From NCBI GenBank assembly GCA_001599815.1, contig BCIA01000004.1, positions 4,924,082 to 4,988,081 of the forward strand: 64,000 nucleotides of DNA, in the 5' to 3' direction. Every line of letters starts with the position of its first letter. Position 1 is the stretch's first letter. The notes under the pieces were generated by a model that was given only the letters and a program-made list of their open reading frames with translations, made no database searches and was not told where the DNA came from. Positions 54,619-64,000 of the stretch are shown here, one piece after another. This stretch comes from Furcasterigmium furcatum (taxonomy: Eukaryota; Ascomycota; Sordariomycetes; Glomerellales; Plectosphaerellaceae). Both the position numbers and the translations under genes were made by a program.

Positions 54619-55404
54619 CTAAATAAGAAAGGCTAAAGGGTATATCAAGAAAGTCGCCGTCAGCAGTGAAACGCTGATAGCCGCCGCGCCAGACCCAACG
54701 TCCAGCCGCCCAACCGCAGGATTCGGGTCGTCCGCCGGCTGGCCGGTCGAGGCCAGGATGAGCTCGCCCGTCCCGTACTGCACGTTGTACACGGGGGCCG
54801 AGTCCAGCTCGTTCGGCACCCCGAGCGTGTTCGGGCAGCTGGCCTGGTTCGCCGCCGGCCAGTCCAGCTCGCACGTCTCGTCGTAGCCCAGGGAGCACAC
54901 CGGGTCCAGCACGTTATACAGGACGTGGTTCTCCGCGACCCAGCTGTCGGGCTGGTCGAGGCAGCTCGCCAGGAAGTTCATGCTGTTGGCCGCGCTGAGG
55001 GGGAGCTTGCTGCCCTTGGTGTCGATGAGGTCCTTGCACGACGAGGCGCTGATGTTGCGGTACTGCATCTCCATCGGCCCGCCGGTCGTCGGCTCGTCGC
55101 GCGCCGACTTTCCCGTTATGAGGTAGTTCCAGGCATCGTAGCTGACGTCGTAGGCGCCTTCGGACTGGTCGATTTTAAGGAGCTTCACGGAGCGGTCGCC
55201 GTGGCTGAGCTCGACGCAGATGTCGTCGCAGCTGATTGACGAGGGCCAGTACGCGACGCGGTTTGTATTGATCTTGCAGCCCAGGACCCCCACGGAGGAT
55301 GAGTACTGTTCGTGAGGCGTCGACCAAATCGTCGCCCAGTTGTCCTTGGCGAAGACACCAGGTACAGCGAAGGCGAAGAGCGCCGGCAGGATATGGTTCC
55401 GCAT
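54619..55404 (-). CDS. Conserved secreted protein with GPI-anchor signal
   Basis: Intronless, 261 residues. Signal peptide (MRNHILPALFAFAVPGVFA), a Cys-rich domain with motifs GVLGCKINTNRVAYWPSSI, CDDICVELSHGDRSVKLLKI, and SAANSMNFLASCLDQP, and a C-terminal hydrophobic tail (AAISVSLLTATFLIYPLAFLI) after a small-residue site (VGSGAA), which looks like a GPI-anchor signal. The domain resembles a common ascomycete family of unknown function with a possible barwin-like beta fold. Upstream flank at 55405-56379 has no gene. Confidence 0.85.
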   Translation of the reverse strand: MRNHILPALFAFAVPGVFAKDNWATIWSTPHEQYSSSVGVLGCKINTNRVAYWPSSISCDDICVELSHGDRSVKLLKIDQSEGAYDVSYDAWNYLITGKSARDEPTTGGPMEMQYRNISASSCKDLIDTKGSKLPLSAANSMNFLASCLDQPDSWVAENHVLYNVLDPVCSLGYDETCELDWPAANQASCPNTLGVPNELDSAPVYNVQYGTGELILASTGQPADDPNPAVGRLDVGSGAAAISVSLLTATFLIYPLAFLI

Positions 55405-56379
55405 CGATAGTTGGTGGTCGCCAGGGGCGAGGAAAGGGTGTCGCGCGCAAGTGTCAGCTCGTGCTGAGGTCTATTGCAAAAAGGTAGGCAGTCGAAAGAT
55501 GGCAATTCTGAAGAGTATTTCGCGGTCGAAGTGTCGAAGAAGCACGTTTGGTCGGGCAATAATGCGCAATTGTCGCAAATCGTCTGTCTGCACTGGCTCA
55601 GGGGGAAGCCTTTGCGATGAAGGAGAGGCGAGTGTCGGTTTCGCGGCACGGAATCGATTCGCAAGAAGATGCGACAGATGCTGTACACCTTGAAACGGAA
55701 AGTTCACGGTAGAAGGAGAGTAATTGTCAGTCCGTGTCATCCACCAGAATGTCGGGCTGCTGGCTGGCGATGTTGACCCGCGACTGAGGCGTTGTCGGTG
55801 CACTGAAAGGAGTGGCAGTGACCTGCGGAAGGAGTTGCAAGTCAAAGAGATCTGGTGTTCATGTCAGGGAGAGTGGTCTCCGCCGACAGGGCACGCTGGC
55901 CGTATTTGAAACGATCGCAACGACCGACTTGGCGAACAACCAGAGAAGCGTTGAATTGGCGATGTTGACCCCCGATTCTGGTTTGCGACGGGTGTGGCTG
56001 TTATTGGCACGTCTCGCTTATATGCATGAGGCCCTGAATATGCATGCAGCACCCCCCAACGGCTACTAGCAGGTGGAGGAGACGGAGATATGCCCCGCTC
56101 CGGAATCCCGCCCCGAGTTTCTGGTCGGACGGTGGTCGGACGGACACTCTCGAGAAGGTCTTTGTTGAATTGACCACCCGCAGGTCTGAAAATGTGTGAA
56201 TAGTACATTTTGATGATCTACCTCAAGCTTCTCAAAGATTGCTAGAGACTTGCGAGTGGACTCAGCACTCGTATTCAAGCAGCTTCGGAAGAGCGAGTAG
56301 TCGCCAGGTCACTTCCAGGGGACGAAGCCTGGAAGACATCTAGGCGACGTTTGGAAGTCCTCATGTTGCATCTTTCATT
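55405..56379. other. Intergenic
   Basis: Nearly 1 kb without a supported gene; promoter of the GPI protein gene on its left. Confidence 0.55.
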
Positions 56380-57936
56380 CTAGCACACACTGACGTCGTC
56401 ATCTTCCTGGTATAGGGAAAGCTCACCATGCTTGGCGAGGGACGTGCTATCCCACACGTTCTCACGCCTCGGCACGATGCTCTTCATCAACCCCAACCCC
56501 TCCCTGCGTATCTGTAAGGTCGGGCCGACCAGCATCAAGATGAAGAAGCCGGGGATAATGCTACACTCACACACGAAACCCCTGTAAAACCTGGGGTCCG
56601 TCGTGATCACCCTGCCGAGTGTGACGATTGCATTCGCGGCTTCGATGAGATCCGAGTACTCGTCGATGTCGTCTCTGTCGCAACAGAGTGATTGAGCGGC
56701 AACAAAGCCGCTAAGCGCTTGAAACTGAAGTATGAACTCGGCGATGAAAGGCCCGCCAGCTGCGCGGGCAGTTACTGCCTGTTCGAATACTGGCTGGTAG
56801 GCAACACGCCATCGCTTGATATTCGAAGCCAATACCCTGGCTTGTTCCAGCCTTGAGTCGTCGACGGCTTTTCCGGGATTCTGCATCCTGGATGCCCAAG
56901 TCTCCGTGACACCTGGCAGCGCGTAGAACTTGATTTGTTCCAGACAGGTCCGGGCCTCATCCAGCCGGCAGAATGCAGCAGGGATATCCCACTCTGAGAA
57001 GTCGCAGTCCAGGATTAAATTATGGGTGTCGGAGACGGTCCATGCATCCATGTGTAAGAGTATGCCGCAGTCGAGCCGCACAAAGGCGGCAATAAGCTCG
57101 CCCTCAAGATCCGACGTCGGAGACGAAGCACGAATATGTTGATACTTACGACTATGTCGTAATAGCTCCTTTCTGAGGTAGTGTAACGCAGCCAAAAAGT
57201 GAGCGGTGGCTATATCGGCCCCTGAGTTGATGTTCTCAAAGTAGAAGATAAGAACCGCGGCGATGAGAAAAGTGCGAGCAGAGCCAAAACTCCTTGTACT
57301 CTTTTGAAGGCCGTAGAGAGCCTTTCCGTATTGTTCAAGTGCGTAGAGTCGGTGTGTTTGGGGCTCCATGGGGGAATCTTCGGACACCTCGAGCGCGCCA
57401 ATCGATACAACCAGGGATCGGATGGCGGGCTCCTCGTGGCAGGCTTGCAGAACCACTCGTGTCCACACCGCGTCCTTGAACGGACCCGCGAGGACGTTCA
57501 CAGCCTTTCGTTGGAAGCTTTGGAAGTATGCGTAGTCCACCTGGCTATCGAATCTAGCCTCAGTCGGACTTCCCACTGCAGGTGGCATCGGGGCCAAGCT
57601 GGGGTCATATCGAGGAGCCTTGGATACCAAGCACCTCGATGCTGCGGAGTCCTTGCTTGGGGGGTATCTGTATCCGCTGGGGTCCTGTCGAGGGGCTATG
57701 GAGACCAAGCACCTCGATGCTTTGGACTCCTTGCTTGGGGGGTGTTGGTATCCTTCGCACGCAATGCCCAGCTTGGTGCATCTGTCGCAGGCAGGCTTGC
57801 CCTCGTCGCATTTCACTCGCCTCCGCCTTGGACGGTTAGCCGGCACACTCCATACAGTAAGAGAGACCCTAGAATAGGTGAACGGGGCGAAGACTTACTT
57901 GCAAGTTACACACCCGGTCCTCACCTTCGGCTTCAT
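56380..57936 (-). CDS. Zn2Cys6 fungal transcription factor
   Basis: Transcription factor of 494 residues. Exons 57936-57899 and 57826-56380; the intron (57827-57898) splits the zinc cluster after GCVTCK, a position typical of the family. The cluster is complete: Cys 9, 12, 19, 26, 29 and 36 in the order C-X2-C-X6-C-X6-C-X2-C-X6-C, with RRRVKCDEGKPACDRC in its middle. Just after it is a tandem duplication of 26 residues (38-63 and 64-89; both contain PPSK and ASRCLVS). The rest is a helical fungal regulator domain (FARTFLIAAVLI-type helices, FVRLDCGILLHMD). Targets unknown. It is divergent from ALG2, with a minus-strand TATAAAGG at 58129-58136. Confidence 0.93.
57598..57753 (-). repeat. Tandem 78-bp duplication in the Zn2Cys6 gene
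   Basis: Two adjacent in-frame units (57753-57676 and 57675-57598) encoding 26 residues each, with about 18 identical positions. Confidence 0.8.
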
Positions 57937-58444
57937 AGCCCTGATGCGTACGCCTTGTTGTCGCGGCATGTTTCCACCAGCGGCCCCAGCAAGTGTAGCT
58001 CGAACGAGGGACAAACAGACGCTGAGCGGATCTGAATTGGAATTCAAACAACGGAGAATGTGAGCGCCATCCGTGAGTATCCATTGGTGTTTTAAACGAC
58101 CGGCGCTCACGATGACTGTGAGGTGGCTCCTTTATACGATAAGGCTGGCATGTTGGAAAGCAGCCCCTCACTGGACCCCTTGGCAGTCCCCGCAGCTCGT
58201 ATGGAGGCTCCAGTAAGAGGCAGTCAGCTGTTTGGACCCCTGTTGGGTTGGATCGGCCACATGGGGCAGCAGTCAGCCAACATGCCCGAATCGAGGAAAT
58301 GTGCTGGAATCGCACCAACATTGAATCTCCATGTATTAGGTAAGCAGTTGACTCTCATGTGCCCCACCACCAATTGTACAGCTTGTCCTGGTCACCTACC
58401 TACCCCTCGCTCGATCCTGGACTCTGCCGAATACAAAGAATAGC
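57937..58444. other. Divergent promoter between Zn2Cys6 factor and ALG2
   Basis: 508 bp. A TATAAAGG on the minus strand at 58129-58136 is about 195 bp before the regulator's start. No gene seen. Confidence 0.55.
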
Positions 58445-59919
58445 ATGGCCGACAAGAAAAGCCCTACCGTGGTCTTCTTCCACCCCGATCTTGGCATTGG
58501 TGGTGCCGAGCGGCTCGTGGTCGACGCTGCCGTCGCGCTCCAGAAACGCAACTACAAGGTCGTCATCTACACCAGCCACTGCGACCCGAAGCACTGCTTC
58601 GAGGAAGCTCGCGATGGTACGTCCAAGCTTGGGGGAGCTCTACTGCGACCTTCCAGAGCTCCCACGGCCAAGTCGGCCCCCTTTCTATCAGTTTGTCCTG
58701 ATCTTCTCCCACAGGAACCCTCGATGTTCGCGTCCGCGGCGACTGGCTCCCCGCGTCCCTTGCCGGCCGCTTCACGATCCTCTTCGCCATCCTCCGACAA
58801 CTCGTCCTCATCCTGCAGATCGGCTTCCTGTCCTTCGAACTCGCCAAGCTGAATCCAACCTACTTCTTCATCGACCAGCTCAGTGCTGGCAACCCTCTAC
58901 TACAATGGCTGTTCCCGAAGGTCCCCATCTTCTTCTACTGCCACTTCCCCGACATGCTCCTCGCCCAAGGCCGCCAGAAGTGGTGGAAGCGCATCTACCG
59001 CATGCCTTTCGACTGGATTGAAGAATGGACCATGGGCTTTGCTGCCGAGATCGCCGTCAACTCGGGGTTTACCAAGGGTGTCGCCACCGGGGCATTCCCG
59101 ACGCTCGCGGCGGCGAAGAACTTCCGCGTCGTCTATCCGTGCATCGATATCACCGGCCCGGCCGAGCTCGAGAACGCGGAGGATGACGCCGTCTGGACCG
59201 ACAACAACATCGTCCTGAGCATCAACCGCTTCGAGCGGAAGAAAGACGTGGCCCTCGCAATCAAGGCGTTCGCCGCCCTGCCGGAGAAGAAGAGGAAGGG
59301 TGTGAGGCTCGTGATCGCCGGCGGCTACGACCTGCGCTCGGCAGAGAACCACGGCTACCACCGCGAGCTCACCGATCTCGCGACGTCCCTCGGGCTGGAG
59401 TCTTTCACGGCCAAGAACATCATCACGGCTCTCTCGGCACCCGCGGCTACCCCCGTGCTCTTCCTTCTCTCGATTCCCACGAGCCTCAAGGCCTCTCTTC
59501 TACGGTCAGCTCGCCTCCTCGTCTACACGCCATCCAACGAGCACTTCGGCATTGTGCCCCTCGAGGCCATGCTCTCCGGAGTGCCCGTCCTCGCCGCCAA
59601 CACGGGCGGTCCCAAGGAGACAGTCGTGGAGGGGGAGACCGGGTGGCTCAGGGATCCGGGCAACGTCGAGCAATGGGCCGACGTCATGGGCAAGGTGCTC
59701 AGCGAGATGAGCAGAAAGGACGTGGCGCGGATGGGGCAGGCCGGAGCCAAGAGGGTCAAGGCGAACTTTGGCCAGGATAAGATGGGGGAGACCCTCGACG
59801 GCATCCTCCGGGAGATGTCGCCGACGCCGATGCCTCTGATCAGGGTCGGCGTGGCCCTCTTCTTCGCCGGCGTTGTGGCCCTGGTGGGCGTTGCAGTTGC
59901 CCGAGTCCTCAGCTCCTAA
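58445..59919 (+). CDS. ALG2: Alpha-1,3/1,6-mannosyltransferase ALG2
   Basis: Glycosyltransferase family 4 enzyme that adds the second and third mannose to the lipid-linked oligosaccharide on the cytosolic face of the ER. Exons 58445-58616 and 58715-59919, intron GT-AG, 458 residues, the usual size. The N-terminus VVFFHPDLGIGGAERLVVDA is the nucleotide-sugar domain signature of ALG2. FYCHFPDMLLAQ and NSGFTKGVA follow. The C-terminal nucleotide site has LVYTPSNEHFGIVPLEAMLS and the conserved EHFGIVPLE acid motif. A C-terminal hydrophobic helix (VGVALFFAGVVALVGVAVA) anchors it. It is essential in yeast. Divergent from the Zn2Cys6 gene. Confidence 0.96.
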
Positions 59920-60160
59920 TTGGGGGGTGGGCGTGAGATGTAATATACGAACCCGAGCACCCAAAGTGCAATGTACTATACAACATAGATGAGGAAATTT
60001 ACGAAGTCATGATGATGCCTGATCCTTTCTCTGTCGTGCTTGATCCTGGCTGTGACTCGTCTCCACATTTGTCCTATTTGTGCTTCGTGATTGGCAGGGA
60101 CCGATCACATCAACCATCGGCTTCTCAACATCACAGCAGGCCAACCGTCTTCACATCACC

Positions 60161-61009
60161 ATGTCAAGCCGCCAATCTCTCCTGCGGCGGTTCACAGACC
60201 AGCTGTCCGCCTTCCAAGCCGGCAAGGATACCTTCACAGTCTTCACCCAGGTGACCTCCGCCCCGGCGCGGCGCCCCAAGACCCTCATCGTGCTCGACTC
60301 GTCCTTCAACCCGCCGACATGGGCTCACCTGCGCATGGCCACCTCGGCGATCCGTGCCGCCGCCCAGGAACGGGGCCAATCTCCCTGTGACGTCCGGCTG
60401 CTCCTCCTCCTGGCGGTGAACAACGCCGACAAGGCCCCCAAGCCCGCGGCGTTCCCCCTGCGGATGGAGATGATGCGGCTCTTCGCCCGGGATCTGCTCG
60501 ATGAGGCTGCTGGGGCCGGGGCCAGCCTCGGCGAGGCGGGGCTGGCGGTCGACCTGGGCCTGACGACGCTGCCGTACTTCCACGACAAGAGCAGGGCCAT
60601 TGCCGAGTCGGGCACGTACGGCGACGAGACGGAGCATGTCGTCCTCGCGGGGTATGACACGCTGATTCGGATTTTCAATCCAAAGTACTACGGGGGCGGG
60701 ATGCTGGCGGCCCTGGATCCATTCTTTGCGAGGGCGAGGCTGAGGATCACGATGAGGACGGACGACGAGTGGGGAGGCAAGGCGGAGCAGGCGGAGTATC
60801 TGGAGGGACTCCGGGAGAGGAGGCTGGCGGACATTGGCGGCCGGGGAGAGTGGTGCGACAGGGTCGAGCTGGTGGAAGGGAGCAGGGAGGTTGTGAGCAG
60901 CACCAAGGTCCGGGAGGCGGCGGCCAAGGCGGATGCCGCGGCGCTGGATACCTTGGTGAGTCCGCGGGTGAAGGGCTTTGTGCTGGAGGAGGGTTTGTAC
61001 ACGGCATAG
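60161..61009 (+). CDS. Nicotinamide mononucleotide adenylyltransferase-like (POF1 type)
   Basis: NMNAT-superfamily protein of 282 residues, intronless. The nucleotidyltransferase motif is LDSSFNPPTWAHLRMA (TxGH-like, here TWAH), and the C-terminal SSTKVREAA motif matches the ISSTxxR element. These are the two marks of NAD-synthesising adenylyltransferases; the sequence resembles yeast POF1 more than NMA1. The ATG at 60161 is the first in frame; a longer open frame upstream begins with GTG. The C-terminus ends FVLEEGLYTA. It may make NAD from NMN or regulate it; substrate specificity is not certain. Confidence 0.88.
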   Translation: MSSRQSLLRRFTDQLSAFQAGKDTFTVFTQVTSAPARRPKTLIVLDSSFNPPTWAHLRMATSAIRAAAQERGQSPCDVRLLLLLAVNNADKAPKPAAFPLRMEMMRLFARDLLDEAAGAGASLGEAGLAVDLGLTTLPYFHDKSRAIAESGTYGDETEHVVLAGYDTLIRIFNPKYYGGGMLAALDPFFARARLRITMRTDDEWGGKAEQAEYLEGLRERRLADIGGRGEWCDRVELVEGSREVVSSTKVREAAAKADAAALDTLVSPRVKGFVLEEGLYTA

Positions 61010-61495
61010 AGTTTGGAGAGGCGTTTGTGTCTCTGGCAAGCATAGCATTGCATGGAATATGAAATCGGAGTCAAGATGTTCCGGATGCCCGCTTGGTGTA
61101 TCAAACGAGAACGACACTTGTAACTTTGGCGGCAAGCAGATGATATGAAGGGCGCTGTCTGGCAGGCTGACCACCAGACGATAGGACAAACATACAAAAG
61201 AACTGATGCCAAATTCATGAAAAGCTCGAACAAAGACAGAAATTGCGTCCGATGGAAAACATGCCGACTGTTTGCGACTGGCAGTGTAAGATAACCGTCC
61301 AAGAGGATGTATCAACAACACATCAAAGGGAAACACCAACCCAACAACAATAACAGGACCTTAGATGTCGTACTTAAAGCCATACATATAATAAACTGTC
61401 TGTGTTGATGATTCCAGATGCTCTCTCTTGCCATCCATCCCTCAATCCCAGACCGCCTTGGCCCCGGCCAGGGACTTCAGAACTCTCAGGCCACG
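61010..61495. other. Intergenic
   Basis: 486 bp between the adenylyltransferase and the F-box-like gene. No gene supported. Confidence 0.6.
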
Positions 61496-62513
61496 ATGGC
61501 GTCTCCCACTGCCACCGGCACCAGTCCTCTTCTGGCCCTACCGTTGGAGCTTCGCCAGCAAATCTACGAACTCTGCGTTCCACGGAATCTTGTCCTGAAC
61601 TGCAGTTACCCTCCACTCTACCTTCACAATCGGCCCATGCGTTGGCACCCGCCAGCTTGGCACAACAGCAGTGTGGATGGCCTCAGGGGAACTTACTTCT
61701 CTTCTGCAGCAGACACGCCTTGCGAGAACTGTTCCGAGGGAACCAACCTGCAACTTTCTCAGGGTTGGTCATCCCGCCTAGAACGGATCCGCCAGCGATT
61801 CTGCGTTCCACCTGAAGACATCAAAAGAAGCGACTGGACGAGCGCGCGTTCTGATACCTGCCCACGATGCAAGCCATATGGCGCCGATGTTGCTGCATGC
61901 GACCGTAGCGCCCTACCTGGACTCCTTCTCATCTGCCGTCAAATCACCGAGGAAGTGGAAGTGATTCTTTACCAATACAACACGTTCGTATTTCTACCCA
62001 CCTTGGTCGGTCAGGAACACCTCCTGAAGTTCAGCTTTGAGAGGAGAAGCAAGATGCGGAGGGTGATTATCGACATACCCGCTGGTCTCCCGTCGGCGCT
62101 GCACACTGCAGAGATGTCGCCCGCCTGGAGCATCCTCCTCGACGGTCTTCGCACTTTGGGCATGTCCGCGGGAACCGTCAAACTAGGCACCCCGCGACAT
62201 GTTACCGTCACCGTCGAACCCGATCGCGTTCTTGGAATACGTGTTGGAGGATTTGCCCTGGAGAGTGAGAGTCACGGTGGACACGAATGGTGGAGAGGAG
62301 CGGGCTCAGAGGATCGAGAGGATCATGCCTGGACGCTGCCACTTTGAGACGACCGCTGCGGTTGACGATCTGTTCGACCGACAGAAGCATTTCTGCCGCC
62401 GCCCAATTCTCTCTCCAGGGTCATATGTAGCCTTGACAGATTTAGACGCTACGACGAGCTGGACGGCCGTGAGCAATGGTTCCGGTAGATGTTACTATGA
62501 GCAGCGTGGATAA
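61496..62513 (+). CDS. F-box-like fungal protein, probable single-base frameshift
   Basis: Starts MASPTATGTSPLLALPLELR, where LPLELRQQIYELCVP is the F-box-like/2EXR signature of a very large fungal family. An alternative ATG lies at 61418 in the same frame. The frame holds family features (two Cys pairs: TPCENC and DTCPRCK; ICRQITEEVEVILY) to about 62218 (RHVTVTVEP). Beyond this the family-like sequence (AFLEYVLEDLPWRVRVTVDT) continues in another frame to the stop at 62511-62513, while the first frame ends at 62347 in random residues. No intron was found that fits. So either one base is extra here, from error or mutation, or the end has changed. Function unknown. Confidence 0.65.
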
Positions 62514-64000
62514 GGTCAATCGATGAATTGATCCCAATCTGTCCGAGTGATGTCGTGATTCATGCTGAAGATATCGGGTCAAGTTGAAAGGCCCCCGAAG
62601 GTGTGATGGTCCATATTGGACACAATTCTGGCCGCAGCACAACTCCCACGGCCTGAATGCATCCTCGACGTTGATGCCGTCCCACGGCACGCGACACAAC
62701 TCGGACCCGATGGATCGTCGTCGTTTGATACCGAGCCAAGACAGGGACCAGCTCGCCGACCCGCCGCCGCGCCGGAGACGACAAATTGGGCCGGGTCGAG
62801 GCCCGGTCCGTCGCAGGCTGTCCTGGTAAAATCTCTGCCAAAATCGGGTCGGCCAGCAAGAAAGGTCGGTGTCGAGGTGCAAGTGCCGTCAAATCCAGGC
62901 GCGGAGGAGGAAATCGAAAATGGTGACAGGGGTACGTACTTTTTCGGTGGGTCCCCACCCGGCGCCCAATTTTGCGGCTCAATTTTCGGGGTCCCCAATT
63001 CTCATTGGCCGAGAGCCTGACTGATCCTGGGCGTCCCAATCGGGGATAGCGCGTTACCAGAGTCCTATAAAGATCTGGCCGCCCGGCCTTCCTTTCGACT
63101 TTTTCTTCTTTTTTTCTTCATGTCGACAATACTTCAGTAAGCCACCCCCTACCAGGAGCAATCCCGAGCACAGCACCGGCAGTATTCCCTGCGATGCCTG
63201 CACTCGGGAATTGCCTCTTGCTATCATTTCTCTCCCCCGACTAGTTACTAACTTTGCACCTCCAGGAGAATCATTTCTATAGTATTCGACCTACTCTGGG
63301 TTCTCCAAAAGAGCCACAGATCCCACCCTGGTTGATGAGCGATATCCTCGGCACCCTAGAGTGAATGGTTTTGGTTGCCCTCGCACTGCCTGCAAAGGTG
63401 GCGGCGCTGTTCTGCAGTGCTGTATAGAGGGCGTTTGATGATCTCGTCCCCGGTTCGCGGTCTTGCCTTTGGGCGCGCGGGCGGGGTGGGTGCTGATGGA
63501 CGTCTGACAGGCGTACATTTTTCTTTTTCATTGTGTGCTGGGCTTGCCCTGGTCGCGAAGAAGAAGCTGGTGGTGATGGTGGTGAAACTACGATGCCATC
63601 GGGCACCTCAGCCTCGTTTGTTCGTGCTGTCCCAGCAAATCTTTTCTGGACACCGAGGAGATGCATCACGGCTGCACTAAAATTTTCACGCGTGGGACTG
63701 ACTCGCATCTGCGGTGTGGGGGACATTTCCCTGACTCCGGGGAGAACCCAAGGCTGTCGCCGAGTGCCTGGCCCTGCTTCGAGATCTGCGAGACGTCCGT
63801 CCAGTGCTTATCGGGAGCCGCGCGGCGTGCCTCCTGTCATCTTGTAGCACTCGGAAAATCACCCTGATTCTCCGTTTCCACTGACGGTTCAAGACGGTGG
63901 TGACCGTCCGCGATGATGGCTGCTGCCCTCGAAACTACCTTAATTAGGGTTCCTGACTAGCAACGCCGGGCACCCAGGTCCGGCACCTCGCCGTCGCGAC
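62514..64000. other. Right-end region with a possible gene start at 63120
   Basis: No complete gene. TATAAAG at 63066-63072, a long pyrimidine run, ATG at 63120 and a GTAAGC donor at about 63137 suggest the start of a rightward gene, but following exons are not clear. A 149-residue leftward open frame (63277-63726) has little coding character. Confidence 0.35.

Noticed and set aside
60164..61339. 391-residue minus-strand frame opposite the adenylyltransferase
   Set aside because: Antisense shadow; the plus strand has clear family motifs.
1..64000. tRNA genes or CRISPR arrays
   Set aside because: No convincing tRNA cloverleaf or regularly spaced repeats were seen; CRISPR is not expected in a fungus.

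Overview
The window reads as chromosomal DNA of a filamentous ascomycete (Pezizomycotina, most like a Sordariomycete). Genes are split by short 48-75 bp GT-AG introns with CTAAC-type branch sites. The families are typical fungal ones: Zn2Cys6 regulator, F-box proteins of the DUF7600 type, a STAND/NLR-like NACHT-ankyrin protein, HsbA-like secreted protein, secreted pectinesterase, Fot1/pogo transposon. I did not try to name the species. Coding density is moderate, with intergenic gaps of 0.3-1.9 kb. All exon joins below come from reading frames and splice signals by eye.

Layout: a GT2 glycosyltransferase cut by the left edge (-, 1-661); BCS1-type AAA ATPase (+, 1815-3464); secreted tyrosinase (+, 4313-5625); large C2H2-type regulator (-, 6094-9263) with a complete 1857-bp Fot1/pogo element (9464-11320) about 200 bp upstream of its start; two small uncertain genes (11894-12148; 13001-13839); a Cys-pair fungal orphan (14648-16644, -); a decayed membrane-protein relic (17205-17931, -); a 5.7-kb secreted modular gene with two in-frame TAG codons (18881-24613); a defensin-like peptide (25659-25974, -). 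Next come a divergent pair, the NLR-like gene (27875-32332, -) and an F-box/DUF7600 gene (32642-36248, +); a pectinesterase (36900-37949, +); a carnosine N-methyltransferase-like gene with a signal peptide (38902-40336, -); a flavin monooxygenase (40730-42742, -); a second F-box/DUF7600 gene (43030-45751, -); HsbA-like protein (47159-47764, +); secreted kelch-like membrane protein (48995-51037, +); amphipathic secreted protein (51334-52107, -); METTL13-like methyltransferase (53652-54239, -); GPI-anchored secreted protein (54619-55404, -); Zn2Cys6 regulator (56380-57936, -); ALG2 mannosyltransferase (58445-59919, +); NMNAT-like adenylyltransferase (60161-61009, +); and a frameshifted F-box-like gene (61496-62513, +).

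There is no obvious biosynthetic cluster. The common thread is the cell surface and non-self interface: at least eight products carry secretion signals (tyrosinase, giant modular protein, defensin-like peptide, pectinesterase, HsbA-like, kelch-like, amphipathic and GPI proteins), and an intracellular NLR-like receptor lies among them. Housekeeping functions (ALG2, NMNAT, methyltransferase) sit at the right end. Several TAG/TAA nonsense codons in the transposon, the modular gene and the membrane relic fit C-to-T change at CpA, the signature of repeat-induced point mutation, though the evidence is only suggestive.
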